Positions 25,315 to 34,568 of a DNA stretch of 54,720 nucleotides are shown here, one piece after another. Where the stretch lies: NCBI GenBank assembly GCA_016875405.1, contig VGRJ01000021.1:1-54720 (forward strand). Direction: 5' to 3'. Position numbers and translations under genes: made by a program. Numbering within the stretch: position 1 is the stretch's first letter; each line of letters starts with the position of its first letter. This DNA is from Deltaproteobacteria bacterium. Its GTDB lineage: Bacteria > Myxococcota_A > Polyangia > Polyangiales > Polyangiaceae. The notes below the pieces were generated by a model. It did no database searches and was not told the origin of the DNA. It saw nothing but the letters and a program-made list of their open reading frames with translations.

Positions 25315-27738
25315 ATGCACCCCACGTGGATGTTGACGATGCTGGTCGGGCTGTTCGCCGCGTTCTGCTGGAGCGCGAACCGCCGCTGGCAGCTCTTGAA
25401 GGTCGGCCGTGACGACAACCGACTCGACCAGCTCGGCGAGCGCCTGAAGGGCACGTACGAGTACGCCTTCGTCCAGAAGAAGATGAGTAATTACGCAGGC
25501 GCCGGCCTCGCGCACCAGCTCATCTTCGTCGGCTTCCTGGTGCTGTTGCTCCGCTCGCTCATCCTCTGGGGGCGTGGGTTCGACCCCACGTTCAACCTCT
25601 GGATCTTCGGCCCCACGCCGGTAAACCTTCCGCTGCTCGGACCGGTGCCGATCGGAACGGTGTACGGGTTCGCGAAGGACGTGGTGTCGATGCTCGTCCT
25701 CTTGGGCGCGCTCTACTTCCTCTACCTGCGCGTCTACAAGAACGAGGCGCGCCTGACGCACTCGTTCGAGGCGGTGCTCATCCTCGGCATCATCATCTCG
25801 ATGATGCTCGGCGACATGCTGTACGACGGCGCGGCCGAGGTTCTCCATAAGCGCTATTGGGCGAGCCTCTGCGGCCCCGGCGGCGACGTGGACACCTGCG
25901 CCAGCATCACCACGGTGGTGAGCCACCTCGGCGCGATGCCGACGGCGGCCGAGACGCACTTCGCGTGGCACGCGTACCCCGACCCGGCGGGCTCGCTCTT
26001 CGCGCTGGTCCTCGGCGACTCCGGCCACCAGCAGCTCATCGCGATCGCGCACGTGGGCTTCTGGGTCCACGCGACGCTCGTGATGCTGTTCTTGAACCTG
26101 CTTCCTCACTCGAAGCACTTCCACATCCTCACCGGCATTCCCAACGTGTTCGCGAGGAGCCTCGAGCACCCCGGCAAGCTGAGCTCGATGGGCAACACCG
26201 AGCAGCTCGGTGAGCTCGTGATGGCCGCTGCCGACAGCCCCGACACGGCGGCGCCCGTCGGCGTCGCGCGGATCGAGCATTTCACCTGGAAAGCGATCCT
26301 CGACTTCTACACCTGCACCGAGTGCGGCCGCTGCTCGGACCACTGCCCGGCCCACCGCTCGGGCAAGCTCCTCAGCCCGAAGCAGTTCACGATCGATCTG
26401 CGCGACCACCTCTACGCGCGCGAGGACGAGTTCATCCGTCGTCCTGGTGGGCCGAAGGGCGCCGTCGACGATGGCCACGCGCACGGCGCGCACGGCCACG
26501 ACGCGCACGGCCACGACGCGCACGGCCACGACGCGCATGGCCACGACGCGCATGGCCACGACGATCACGGGCACGACGACCACCACGAGCCCGTCTACCC
26601 CGAGAACCCGATCCCGCTCGCCGACGTGACGAGCGAGCCAATCGACCTCGTCGGCAACGTCATCCACCCCGACGTCCTCTGGGCCTGCACCACCTGCCGC
26701 GCCTGCGAAGAACAGTGCCCGGTGATGATCAGCTACGTCGACAAGATCGTCGACATGCGCCGCAACCTGGTGATGGTGAAGGGTGAGTTCCCCGTCGAGC
26801 TCGCAGGCCCCTTCCAGGGCATGGAGGTCAACGGCAACCCGTGGAACCTCGCGCGCCTCGATCGCGGCAACTGGGCCGAGGGCCTCGACGTCCCGACGAT
26901 GGCCGATTTCCCCGATGCCCCGGTCCTGTTCTGGGTCGGCTGCGCGGCGAGCTACGACGACCGCGCGAAGAAGATCGCTCGCTCCACGGCCCGCTTGATG
27001 AAGGCCGCCGGCGTCGAGTTCGCCATCCTCGGCCAGGAGGAGACCTGCACGGGTGACCCCGCTCGGCGCGCCGGCAACGAATACCTGTTCGCGCAGCTCG
27101 CGGAGCAGAACGCCGCGACGCTGAACGGCTACAAGGAGCAAGGCGGCATCACCAAGATCGTGACGAGCTGCCCGCACTGCTTCAACACGATCGCGAACGA
27201 GTACCCCGACTTCGGGGCGAAGTTCGAGGTCGTGCACCACAGCGAGTACCTCATGAACCTCGTCGACGAGAAGAAGCTCTTCCCGCGCGAGAAGCACGAC
27301 GGCAAGGTCGTCTACCATGACGCCTGCTACCTCGGCCGCTACAACGACAAGACGGAGGAGCCGCGTCGGATCCTTCAGTCGATCCCGGGCGCCGAGCTCG
27401 TCGAGGTGCTCGAGGCCAGCCGCAAGAAGGGCCTCTGCTGCGGCGCGGGCGGCATGCAGATGTTCATGGAGGAGCAGAACAAGGACCGCATGAACAACCG
27501 GCGGACCCTGCAGCTCCTCGACACCGGGGCGAAGACGATCGCCACCGGCTGCCCGTTCTGCATCACGATGATCTCGGACGGCCTCAAGGCACACAACCAG
27601 GAAGACAGCGTTCGCACCGTAGACGTCGCCGAGATGCTCGAAGAGAGCTGCGCGCTAGACAAGCCGGTCGGCCGCCGCGCCGCGATGCCGCAGGATCCGC
27701 CGCGCCGTTCGCCCGCCGCTGGACACGCCGCAGAGTGA
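25315..27738 (+). CDS. Membrane (Fe-S)-binding oxidoreductase, EtfD/HdrD-like, with His-rich insert
   Basis: This 807-residue protein has about five N-terminal membrane segments with conserved His residues (NarI/HdrE-like, possible haem b; about 1-290). The [4Fe-4S] motif CTECGRCSDHCP follows (334-345), then a His-rich repeat (387-424) and a second motif CTTCRACEEQCP (458-469). Two CCG cysteine-rich domains follow (GCAASYD ... CPHC; DACYLGRYN ... CCGAGG ... GCPFC). This order matches proteins that pass electrons between ETF or heterodisulfide-type donors and the quinone pool. AHGHD repeats between the two cluster motifs are unusual. The gene has its own strong promoter and near-leaderless start. 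Confidence 0.88.
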   Translation: MHPTWMLTMLVGLFAAFCWSANRRWQLLKVGRDDNRLDQLGERLKGTYEYAFVQKKMSNYAGAGLAHQLIFVGFLVLLLRSLILWGRGFDPTFNLWIFGPTPVNLPLLGPVPIGTVYGFAKDVVSMLVLLGALYFLYLRVYKNEARLTHSFEAVLILGIIISMMLGDMLYDGAAEVLHKRYWASLCGPGGDVDTCASITTVVSHLGAMPTAAETHFAWHAYPDPAGSLFALVLGDSGHQQLIAIAHVGFWVHATLVMLFLNLLPHSKHFHILTGIPNVFARSLEHPGKLSSMGNTEQLGELVMAAADSPDTAAPVGVARIEHFTWKAILDFYTCTECGRCSDHCPAHRSGKLLSPKQFTIDLRDHLYAREDEFIRRPGGPKGAVDDGHAHGAHGHDAHGHDAHGHDAHGHDAHGHDDHGHDDHHEPVYPENPIPLADVTSEPIDLVGNVIHPDVLWACTTCRACEEQCPVMISYVDKIVDMRRNLVMVKGEFPVELAGPFQGMEVNGNPWNLARLDRGNWAEGLDVPTMADFPDAPVLFWVGCAASYDDRAKKIARSTARLMKAAGVEFAILGQEETCTGDPARRAGNEYLFAQLAEQNAATLNGYKEQGGITKIVTSCPHCFNTIANEYPDFGAKFEVVHHSEYLMNLVDEKKLFPREKHDGKVVYHDACYLGRYNDKTEEPRRILQSIPGAELVEVLEASRKKGLCCGAGGMQMFMEEQNKDRMNNRRTLQLLDTGAKTIATGCPFCITMISDGLKAHNQEDSVRTVDVAEMLEESCALDKPVGRRAAMPQDPPRRSPAAGHAAE
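26491..26580 (+). repeat. 15-bp tandem repeat coding AHGHD
   Basis: There are six consecutive 15-bp units. Three are identical (CACGGCCACGACGCG), then two have CAT in place of CAC at the first codon (the second of them also ends in GAT), and the last is CACGGGCACGACGAC. They encode HGHDA/D. With flanking codons, 16 of 38 residues (387-424) are histidine. The unit length keeps the reading frame if copies are gained or lost. Confidence 0.95.
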
Positions 27739-27749
27739 CGCCGTAGGTT
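27720..27749 (+). promoter_or_regulatory. Promoter of the small zinc-ribbon gene
   Basis: TGGACA (27720-27725, inside the end of the oxidoreductase gene) and TAGGTT (27744-27749) are 18 nt apart. The GTG start at 27757 follows 7 nt later, so the small gene can be transcribed separately and leaderless. Confidence 0.5.
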
Positions 27750-27756
27750 CTCGGAC

Positions 27757-28068
27757 GTGAGCGCCGAGGACGACTGGACGTCTCGAGAGGGGCGGGACCT
27801 CGTGACGGAGGGCTCGCCCCTCGTCGCTTCTTACGCGGCCGATGACGTCGCACTCGCAGCGCTCGCCCGGCGCGTCGAAGAGGAGCCGCCGCGCTGCCAC
27901 GCGTGCGACAAGACCATCTCCGGCACGCCCGCGGGGAGCGGCCTCCTCGTGTGGTCGCGCGGGGATCGTGTCGAGACCGAAGAGCCTCCACTCTGCGCGG
28001 CGTGCGCGGCGGCGATCGGCCTGAGCGCGCTTCGACGCTGGGCGATCGAGGACGACGAAGAGGGCTGA
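27757..28068 (+). CDS. Small protein with two CxxC pairs (zinc-ribbon-like)
   Basis: This 103-residue acidic protein has CHAC near residue 47 and CAAC near residue 85, about 35 residues apart. That spacing suits a zinc ribbon or treble-clef knuckle. The rest has no recognised domain and the C-terminus is acidic. The GTG start is supported by the promoter 7 nt upstream. It follows the Fe-S oxidoreductase by 18 nt. It is not a known family to me; a regulator or assembly factor is only a guess. Confidence 0.6.
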   Translation: MSAEDDWTSREGRDLVTEGSPLVASYAADDVALAALARRVEEEPPRCHACDKTISGTPAGSGLLVWSRGDRVETEEPPLCAACAAAIGLSALRRWAIEDDEEG

Positions 28069-28097
28069 CCGGTCTCTCGAGCGAAGGACGGCGGCGC

Positions 28098-28805
28098 TCA
28101 GGCGACCAGCATGCGGGCGAGCGCCGAGAGGACCTCGGGCGCGATGCCGTGCCCACCCGAGAACGGCACCCACGCGACCGGCACGCCTGCGCGCGCGAGC
28201 TCGTCGCGAAGTCGCTCGGCGAGCGAGAAGGGCAGGATCGGATCCTGCCGGCCATGGCTCACCAAGGTCGGCAAGCCGGCCCGGCCCGGCATGAGCGGGA
28301 GCCACTCTTCCTCGCAGAGCAACGTACCGCTCATCAACGCGAGGCCCGCGAGCGGCTCGTTCGTCCGAAGCGCCACGTCGCACGCCAGCATGGCGCCCTG
28401 CGAGAACCCACCAAGCCAGATCGGCGCGTCGCCGATGGCGAGCATGAGGCGGAGCTCGGCGAGCATCGCGACGACCCGCTCTCGGGCGGCCTCGAGGCCC
28501 TCGGGCACCTCGCGCGACATGTCCCGAGCCTGCCCGGTCATCATCGCCATCTGAAGCCGCATCATGTCGATGTGCCACCACGCGCGCCCCGGACCGTACT
28601 CGCGCGGCAGACCGAGCAAGGCCGCGGGAAAGGCAAAGCGAGGCGCACAGGGCATCCCCTCGAAGGCGTCGGCGAGCCCGACAAGATCGTCCCCCGGCGC
28701 GCCGAACCCATGCAGGAGCACGACGAGCGGACCATCGCCGCCTCCCTCGCCGTCCGTGCCGCCCGTCACCCGAACCGTCAAGCCGCCCAACGTCGTCGTG
28801 CGCAT
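28098..28805 (-). CDS. Alpha/beta hydrolase, phospholipase/carboxylesterase family
   Basis: This 235-residue protein has the oxyanion segment LLHGFGAPGDD near the N-terminus, the nucleophile motif GFSQGA, and the acid and base in SHGRQDPILP and SGGHGI. This matches the cytosolic carboxylesterase/phospholipase (YpfH/EstB-like) family, which hydrolyses short acyl esters. It is 11 nt downstream of uvrC and is the last gene of the long minus-strand run. A TAGGCT hexamer 8 nt before the ATG overlaps the uvrC stop codon and may be coincidental. Confidence 0.85.
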   Translation of the reverse strand: MRTTTLGGLTVRVTGGTDGEGGGDGPLVVLLHGFGAPGDDLVGLADAFEGMPCAPRFAFPAALLGLPREYGPGRAWWHIDMMRLQMAMMTGQARDMSREVPEGLEAARERVVAMLAELRLMLAIGDAPIWLGGFSQGAMLACDVALRTNEPLAGLALMSGTLLCEEEWLPLMPGRAGLPTLVSHGRQDPILPFSLAERLRDELARAGVPVAWVPFSGGHGIAPEVLSALARMLVA

Positions 28806-28816
28806 GGGGCGGGAGC

Positions 28817-30850
28817 CTAGCGGGTCGCGCCGATGTCGTCGTCCCCGTTCGCGCCGGGTGCGCTGCGCCCTTCGACGGGCTCGACGCGCGGTCCCTCGAG
28901 CGACACGTCGATCGCCGCCTCATCCGGGCGACTCGCGGTGTTGCCCTGAGCCTCGAGCCTCGCGGCCTCGGGCCTGGGGATCACGGCCCGCAAGGCCATG
29001 AGGTGTCGGCGCGTGATGCCCGGCACCGCGAGGATCGCGTCGTCCGTCGCCGCTCGGATCTCGCGCATCGAGCCGAGGGTCGCGTGAAGCGCGCGCCGCG
29101 ACGCAGGCCCGATCCCCGCGATCCCATCGAGCTCGGAGCGAAACGTGCGCTTCGCTCCCTGCTTCTTGCGACCGTGATTCGCGAAGCGGTGAGCCTCGTC
29201 GCGGAGCCTCGCGAGCAAGACGAGCGCGCTCGTCGCCGAGAGCGGGATGCCGTTCTTTTGGCCGGGCAAGTAGACGCGATCGACGACGGCCTCGCCGGTC
29301 GGCGACTCACGCTCCTTCGCGAGCGCCACGATCGTGAGATCGTGCAAGCCGAGGTCGCGCGCCGCCGCCAACGCGACGTTGAGCTGCCCGCGCCCTCCAT
29401 CGATGACGAAGAGATCAGGGAGCTCCCAGGCGTCGCCCTCCTCGGCGGCGGCGTCTCGACCACGACGAAAGCGCCGCGCCAGCACCTCGTACTGCGCCGC
29501 GTAATCGTCCCCGTCCGCGGTGGTCTTGATCGTAAAGGTGCGATAGCGCCGCTTGTCGAGCGCCCCATCGCGCATGCAGACGACCGAGCCGACCGCGTCG
29601 CCTCCGCCGAGGTGCGAGATGTCGCTGCACTCGATGACGCGCGGCAGCGTCGGCAACCGGAGCTTCGACTGGAGCGCTTCGAGGCGCGCCTCGACCTCAT
29701 CGCTCGCGCGGCGCTTCTCACGAAAGGCGTGCGCTGCGTTCTCGCTCGCCAGATCGAGCAGCTGCCGCCGCGCACCGCTCCGCGCCGACGAGACGCGGAC
29801 CCGCCTCCCCGCGAGCTCCGCGAGCCACGCCGCGAGCCCCTCCGCCGCCTCGGGGAGGATCGGCACGAGCACCTCGTCGGGCGGGAGTCCGACCGGCGAC
29901 TCTCCCGCGTAGTACTGCCCGACGAAGCCGGCGACGAGCTCGTCGTCTGGGAGCTCGCTGCGCCCAAGCGAGAACGACTGCGTATCGGTCACGTGACCTT
30001 GTCGAACTTGGAGGACGACGACCTCGACCAGATCACCCTCCCGGTAGAGGCCGAGCACGTCCTGATCGATCTTCTGAACGCTGACCACGCGCTGGCCCTC
30101 GCGCACGCTCGCGACCGCCGCCAACTGATCGCGGTACATCGCGGCGAGCTCGTACTCGAAGGCTCCCGCCGCCTCCCGCATGCGCACCTCGACGCGCTTC
30201 GTGAGCTCGTCGTGGCGCCCATCGAGGAAGAGCTCCACCGTGCGAACCTGCTCGCCGTAGAACTCGCGATCGACCTCGTACACGCAGGGAGCCGCGCAGC
30301 GCTTGATCTGATGCTGCAAGCAGGGTCGGCTGCGCGAGCGCATGTCGGTGTCGGTGCAGGTGCGCAGCTGGAAGTGCTTCGCGATGAGACGAAGCGTACG
30401 GCGCGCTCCCGACGCCGAATGATACGGACCAAAGTAGCGGGCACCGTCCGACGTGGGGCGCCGCACGGGCTCGAGCCGCGGCCACTCCGCGCGAACGTCC
30501 AGGCGCAGACACAGAAACTCCTTGTCATCGCGGAGCTTCACGTTGAAGCGCGGTCGGTGCTTCTTGATGAGCTCGTTCTCGAGGACGCTCGCCTCCTTCT
30601 CGCTCGCCGTGACCACGGTCTCGACATCGCCGACGAGGCGCCGAAGGAGCGGGATGAAGTAGCGCCCGTCCGAGGAAGAATCTTGGAAGTAGCTGCGGAC
30701 GCGACTCCGGAGGCTCTTTGCCTTGCCGACGTAGACCACATCGCCGGCCTGATCCTTCAGCAGGTAACACCCCGGCGACGGCGGAAGCGTCTCGAGCTTC
30801 TGTGCGACGAGCGTCGTGAGCTCGTCGTCTCGGCCCTCGATCGAGGTCAT
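28817..30850 (-). CDS. uvrC: Excinuclease ABC subunit C
   Basis: This 677-residue protein carries the N-terminal GIY-YIG nuclease (PGCYLLKD, VVYVGKAKSLRSRV), the Cys-rich stretch CLQHQIKRCAAPC and a UVR segment around residue 210-240. The RNase H-like nuclease part (CSDISHLGG, FVIDGGRGQLNVA) and tandem HhH motifs near the C-terminus (IAGIGPASRRAL, VPGITRRHL) follow. It makes the dual incisions in nucleotide excision repair with UvrAB. It starts 2 nt after the ABC gene. About 40 extra residues follow the HhH region. Confidence 0.96.
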   Translation of the reverse strand: MTSIEGRDDELTTLVAQKLETLPPSPGCYLLKDQAGDVVYVGKAKSLRSRVRSYFQDSSSDGRYFIPLLRRLVGDVETVVTASEKEASVLENELIKKHRPRFNVKLRDDKEFLCLRLDVRAEWPRLEPVRRPTSDGARYFGPYHSASGARRTLRLIAKHFQLRTCTDTDMRSRSRPCLQHQIKRCAAPCVYEVDREFYGEQVRTVELFLDGRHDELTKRVEVRMREAAGAFEYELAAMYRDQLAAVASVREGQRVVSVQKIDQDVLGLYREGDLVEVVVLQVRQGHVTDTQSFSLGRSELPDDELVAGFVGQYYAGESPVGLPPDEVLVPILPEAAEGLAAWLAELAGRRVRVSSARSGARRQLLDLASENAAHAFREKRRASDEVEARLEALQSKLRLPTLPRVIECSDISHLGGGDAVGSVVCMRDGALDKRRYRTFTIKTTADGDDYAAQYEVLARRFRRGRDAAAEEGDAWELPDLFVIDGGRGQLNVALAAARDLGLHDLTIVALAKERESPTGEAVVDRVYLPGQKNGIPLSATSALVLLARLRDEAHRFANHGRKKQGAKRTFRSELDGIAGIGPASRRALHATLGSMREIRAATDDAILAVPGITRRHLMALRAVIPRPEAARLEAQGNTASRPDEAAIDVSLEGPRVEPVEGRSAPGANGDDDIGATR

Positions 30851-30852
30851 CG

Positions 30853-32760
30853 CTACTCCTCCGTGACCAGGGCGTCGAGCGTCGCAGCGACGCGGCGCTC
30901 GAGCTCGCGGCGTGCGTCCTGAAGCCGATAGAGCCGCGCGTAGACGCCTCCGACCGCGATCAGCTCCTCGTGCGCTCCGCTCTCCACCACTCGCCCATGC
31001 TGGAGGACGACGATCCGGTCGGCATCGCGAATCGTCGAGAGCCGATGGGCGATGACGAGCGCCGTTCGGCCCTGCGCCGCCGCGTCCATCGCCTGTTGAA
31101 GCCGCCGCTCGGTGTCGCTGTCGATATTCGCCGTGGGCTCATCGAGCACCAAAATCGCCGGATCGCGATAGAGAGCGCGCGCGAGCGCGATGAGCTGACG
31201 CTCACCCGCCGAAAAGTTGGCGCCACGCTCGGCGACCGACGCGTCGAGGCCCTCGTGTCGACGCTCGAAGAGCTCGAGCGCCCCGATCGACTGGAGCACC
31301 GCGCGCACCTTGTCACGATCGAAGTCGGAGGCGCCGCCGGCCACGTTACTCGCAACGCTCCCAGGAAAGAGAAAGACGTCCTGCGGCACCACCGCGAACT
31401 GGGTGCGGAGCCGGGTACGCTCGAGACTCGCGACGTCGCGACCAAAGACCCGCACCTGCCCCTCGCTCGCCTCGTACAGTCGAAGCAAGAGCGAGGCGAT
31501 CGTGCTCTTGCCTGAGCCCGTCGGGCCCACGAGGGCGATCGTCTCACCGCGCCGCGCCGCGAGCGAGACGCCGCGGAGCACCGGGACCCCCGGCTTGTAG
31601 GCGAACGTGACGTGGTCGAGCTCGAAGGCCGTCGGCTCGCCGGACGGCCAGCTCGCCGGGGGCGCCTCGCAGGCGCGGGCCTCGTCACGCAGATCGCCTT
31701 CCTTCGTGTCGAGGAGGTCGAAGATACGCTCCGCGCCCGACAGCGCCGACTGGACCAGCGTATAGCGCGCCGACAGATCGCGAATCGGACCGAAGAACAT
31801 GTCGATGTAGGCCACGAAGGCGAACAACGTCCCGAACTCGACGGCGGGGACGCCGATCCCGGCCGCGCGCGCGCGTGTACCCACGTACCAGAGGATCGAA
31901 GCGATGCAGACGCTGCCGATCATCTCGATCGCGGCGTCGACAGCGGCCTCGATCACGATGGCGCGCATGTTCGCCGCGCGGTAGTCGCCGTTGATGACGT
32001 CGAACTCCTCTTGACTGCGACGCTCGCGCGCGAACGCCTGCACCACCGCGATGCCGGAGACCTGCTCGTTCAAGAACGCGTTCATGCGCGCGGTCTTTGC
32101 CCTGACCTGCCGATAAGCCGTACGCATCCTGCCGCGCGTCAGGTTGACGAAGAGCGCGATCGGCGGAACGAGCGCAAACGCGAAGAGGCTCATCCGCCAG
32201 TCGAGCGTGAGCATGATCGCCACGATGGCGACGAGCCGCACGAGGTCGCCGACGGCGTTCAGCGCACCCGAGCCAAACATTTCCCCAATCGAGTCGACAT
32301 CATTCGTGACGCGAGTGACGAGCCTCCCGATCGGCCGCGTGTCGAAGAACCCGAGCGCCCGCGTATGGAGAAACCGAAACACCGCGAGGCGGAGATCGGC
32401 CATCGCACTCGCCCCAGCCGTCTGCATCCACACCATCTGCGGGAAGGCGAGGCCCTGCTCGATCACGATCGCCGCGGCGAGCCCGAAGCCGTAGTGGACG
32501 ATGCGCTCTGCGCCCCCGGGCTGCTGAAATCCGTCGAGCGCCGCGCGCATGATGAGCGGCCTCGCGAGGCCGAGGCCCGACATCACCACGAGCAACACGA
32601 GCGAGCCTACGAGCCGGCCGCGGTGTGGCCGGACGTAAGGCCACAGCCTCGCGACGAGCCCCCAGTCGTAGACGCGCTCGAGATCCTCCTCGTCATGAAA
32701 CTTCGCGAGCGCCCGCTCCGCCCGCGTCGCCTTGCGGCCGTCTCGAGATGCGGCGCTCAC
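30853..32760 (-). CDS. ABC exporter half-transporter, consensus-site subunit (MdlB-like)
   Basis: This 635-residue protein has six membrane segments (about 40-330) and then an ATPase domain: Walker A GPTGSGKST, Q-loop VVPQD, Walker B with catalytic Glu (LVLDEPTANID) and the H-loop AHRLST. Its signature motif is degenerate (FSAGERQ rather than LSGGQ). With the partner encoded just upstream it should form an asymmetric heterodimer like MdlAB/TmrAB. Its own Walker A/B pairs with the partner's intact LSGGQ to give the hydrolysing site. Genes overlap by 4 nt (ATGA). The substrate is unknown; MdlAB-type pumps export drugs, peptides or lipids. Confidence 0.9.
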   Translation of the reverse strand: MSAASRDGRKATRAERALAKFHDEEDLERVYDWGLVARLWPYVRPHRGRLVGSLVLLVVMSGLGLARPLIMRAALDGFQQPGGAERIVHYGFGLAAAIVIEQGLAFPQMVWMQTAGASAMADLRLAVFRFLHTRALGFFDTRPIGRLVTRVTNDVDSIGEMFGSGALNAVGDLVRLVAIVAIMLTLDWRMSLFAFALVPPIALFVNLTRGRMRTAYRQVRAKTARMNAFLNEQVSGIAVVQAFARERRSQEEFDVINGDYRAANMRAIVIEAAVDAAIEMIGSVCIASILWYVGTRARAAGIGVPAVEFGTLFAFVAYIDMFFGPIRDLSARYTLVQSALSGAERIFDLLDTKEGDLRDEARACEAPPASWPSGEPTAFELDHVTFAYKPGVPVLRGVSLAARRGETIALVGPTGSGKSTIASLLLRLYEASEGQVRVFGRDVASLERTRLRTQFAVVPQDVFLFPGSVASNVAGGASDFDRDKVRAVLQSIGALELFERRHEGLDASVAERGANFSAGERQLIALARALYRDPAILVLDEPTANIDSDTERRLQQAMDAAAQGRTALVIAHRLSTIRDADRIVVLQHGRVVESGAHEELIAVGGVYARLYRLQDARRELERRVAATLDALVTEE

Positions 32761-34568
32761 GACGCCACCTCCAGCGAGGCGAGCGCATCATCCATCTGCT
32801 GGGCCTCGGCGAAGAGCGCATAGACCCCGCCCTTCGCCATCAGCTCGTCGTGCGTCCCATGCTCGAGGACGCGTCCGCGCTCGAGGACCACGATCTGGTC
32901 GCAGCGACGCGCGGCGACGACGCGATGAGTCACGAGGACCACGGTGCGACGCGACGCCTGTCTTTCGATGGCTTCGAGGATCGCGGCTTCAGTGCGCGCG
33001 TCGACGGCGGACAGCGGATCGTCGAGGACGAGGACGTCGGGCTCGCGAACGAGCGCGCGCGCGAGGGCGACCCGCTGCTTCTGGCCGCCCGAGAGCTGCA
33101 CGCCGCGCTCGCCGACGACGGTGTCCATCCCGTCGGGCAGACGCTCGATGTCCTCGAGCACGAAGGCCTCCTTCGCCGCGGCGACGATGACACCGTCGCC
33201 CTCCGACGCCTCGTCGAGGGCGTAGCCGATGTTGGCCGCGACGGTCGTCGAGAAGAGAAACGCGTCCTGCTGCGCGTACCCGATGCGGGCACGAACGCGC
33301 TCGACGGGGAGGTCGCACACGTCTTCGCCGTCGAGAAACACCGCGCCGCGTGCCACCGGCAAGAGCCGCGGCAAGAGGCTCGCGAGCGTGCTCTTTCCCG
33401 AGCCAGTCCTACCGACGAGCGCGAGCGAGGAGCCCGCGGGTACATCGAAGCTCACGCCATCGAGGACCTTGCGCTCGCCATGGCGGAACTCGAGACCAGC
33501 GACGCGGAGATGACCGAGAAATCGCTCGGGGGCAGGGAGCGGGCCGCTCGCGATGTCGGGTCGCTCGTCGAAGATCGCCTTGATGCGCGAGTAACTCGCC
33601 CGACCGCGCTGGACGATCGCCGCGACGAACCCGACCGCCATGAGCGGCCAGGTGATGCGAAGCAACGCGAGCCAGAACGCGACGAAGTCACCAGTGCCGA
33701 TGGTGCCGCGCGCGAGCTCGACCCCGCCGTACCCAAACACGATGAGGACCCCCGCCGCGCTGACGGCCCCCATCACCGGGCCCATCGAGCCGCGCAGGCG
33801 AGCGAGACCGAGGCTCTTCTCGAGGTACGAGCGGTTCTGCACCTCGAACGCGGCGATCTCCTGCTCTTCCATGGCGAACGAGCGCACGACGCGCACCCCG
33901 GCGAGGCTCGCGAGCACGCGATCGCTCATCGCACCGAGCGCCTGCTGGTTCTCGCGCGTTCGGATGAACATCTTGGTCGAGAAGCTGCGAGCGACGAGGA
34001 ACAGGATCGGGATGGTCGAGAGCGACGCGAGCGTGAGGCGCCACGACAGCTCGAGCATGACGTAGAGCGCGCTCACGATCGCGAGCACCGCGCCGACCAC
34101 GTTCAAGATCCCAAAGCCGAGCAACAGCCGGACCTGCTGCAGATCATTCGTCGCGCGGCTCATGATGTCGCCGGTGGGGTTGGCGCGAAAGAACGACGGA
34201 CCGAGCTTGTGGATGTGCGCGAGGAGCTCGCTTCGGAGCTCGTACTCGACGTTGCGTCCCGCGCTGAACACGGTGACGCGCGAACCAAGCCGCGCAGCCA
34301 TCGACAGCACCGACATGACCAAGATCAAGACTGCGCTCGTCGCAGCAGCGTCGGCCTCTCCGAGGCGGATCGCGTCGATCGCTGCCTTCACGAGGAAGTC
34401 GCGCTTCGCGAGGAGCAACTGCTGACCTGTGAGCATCACGCCGCCGAGGACGTAGAGCCCGCGGTTTCGCCGGAGCTGCGCGCCAAGCTCGGTCGGGACG
34501 GGCCCGCTCGGGACTCCCGCGATCCGGTCGACGAGTCGCTGCCACCCCGTCCCTTCGGGAGCGCTCAT
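32757..34568 (-). CDS. ABC exporter half-transporter, degenerate-site subunit (MdlA-like)
   Basis: This 603-residue protein starts at ATG 34568, which overlaps the HAD gene stop by 4 nt; a longer open frame upstream lies inside the HAD gene and is rejected. Six membrane segments precede an ATPase domain with GRTGSGKST, Q-loop YAQQD, an intact LSGGQKQR signature and Walker B LVLDDPLSAVD. In the last, the catalytic Glu is replaced by Asp. This is the complement of the next protein: its Walker B site is expected to be slow or inactive. That split is known for heterodimeric type IV exporters. Confidence 0.9.
   Translation of the reverse strand: MSAPEGTGWQRLVDRIAGVPSGPVPTELGAQLRRNRGLYVLGGVMLTGQQLLLAKRDFLVKAAIDAIRLGEADAAATSAVLILVMSVLSMAARLGSRVTVFSAGRNVEYELRSELLAHIHKLGPSFFRANPTGDIMSRATNDLQQVRLLLGFGILNVVGAVLAIVSALYVMLELSWRLTLASLSTIPILFLVARSFSTKMFIRTRENQQALGAMSDRVLASLAGVRVVRSFAMEEQEIAAFEVQNRSYLEKSLGLARLRGSMGPVMGAVSAAGVLIVFGYGGVELARGTIGTGDFVAFWLALLRITWPLMAVGFVAAIVQRGRASYSRIKAIFDERPDIASGPLPAPERFLGHLRVAGLEFRHGERKVLDGVSFDVPAGSSLALVGRTGSGKSTLASLLPRLLPVARGAVFLDGEDVCDLPVERVRARIGYAQQDAFLFSTTVAANIGYALDEASEGDGVIVAAAKEAFVLEDIERLPDGMDTVVGERGVQLSGGQKQRVALARALVREPDVLVLDDPLSAVDARTEAAILEAIERQASRRTVVLVTHRVVAARRCDQIVVLERGRVLEHGTHDELMAKGGVYALFAEAQQMDDALASLEVAS

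Noticed and set aside
26491-26580. Possible CRISPR-like repeat
   Set aside because: Contiguous codon-phased repeat inside a conserved gene.
25297-27594. 765-codon minus-strand frame opposite the Fe-S oxidoreductase
   Set aside because: Low-complexity Val/Arg/Ala runs mirror the His repeat; the plus strand has clear Fe-S motifs.
28814-28819. TAGGCT as a leaderless promoter box for the hydrolase at 28805
   Set aside because: The TAG is the uvrC stop codon and the gene is 11 nt downstream of uvrC, so cotranscription explains it.
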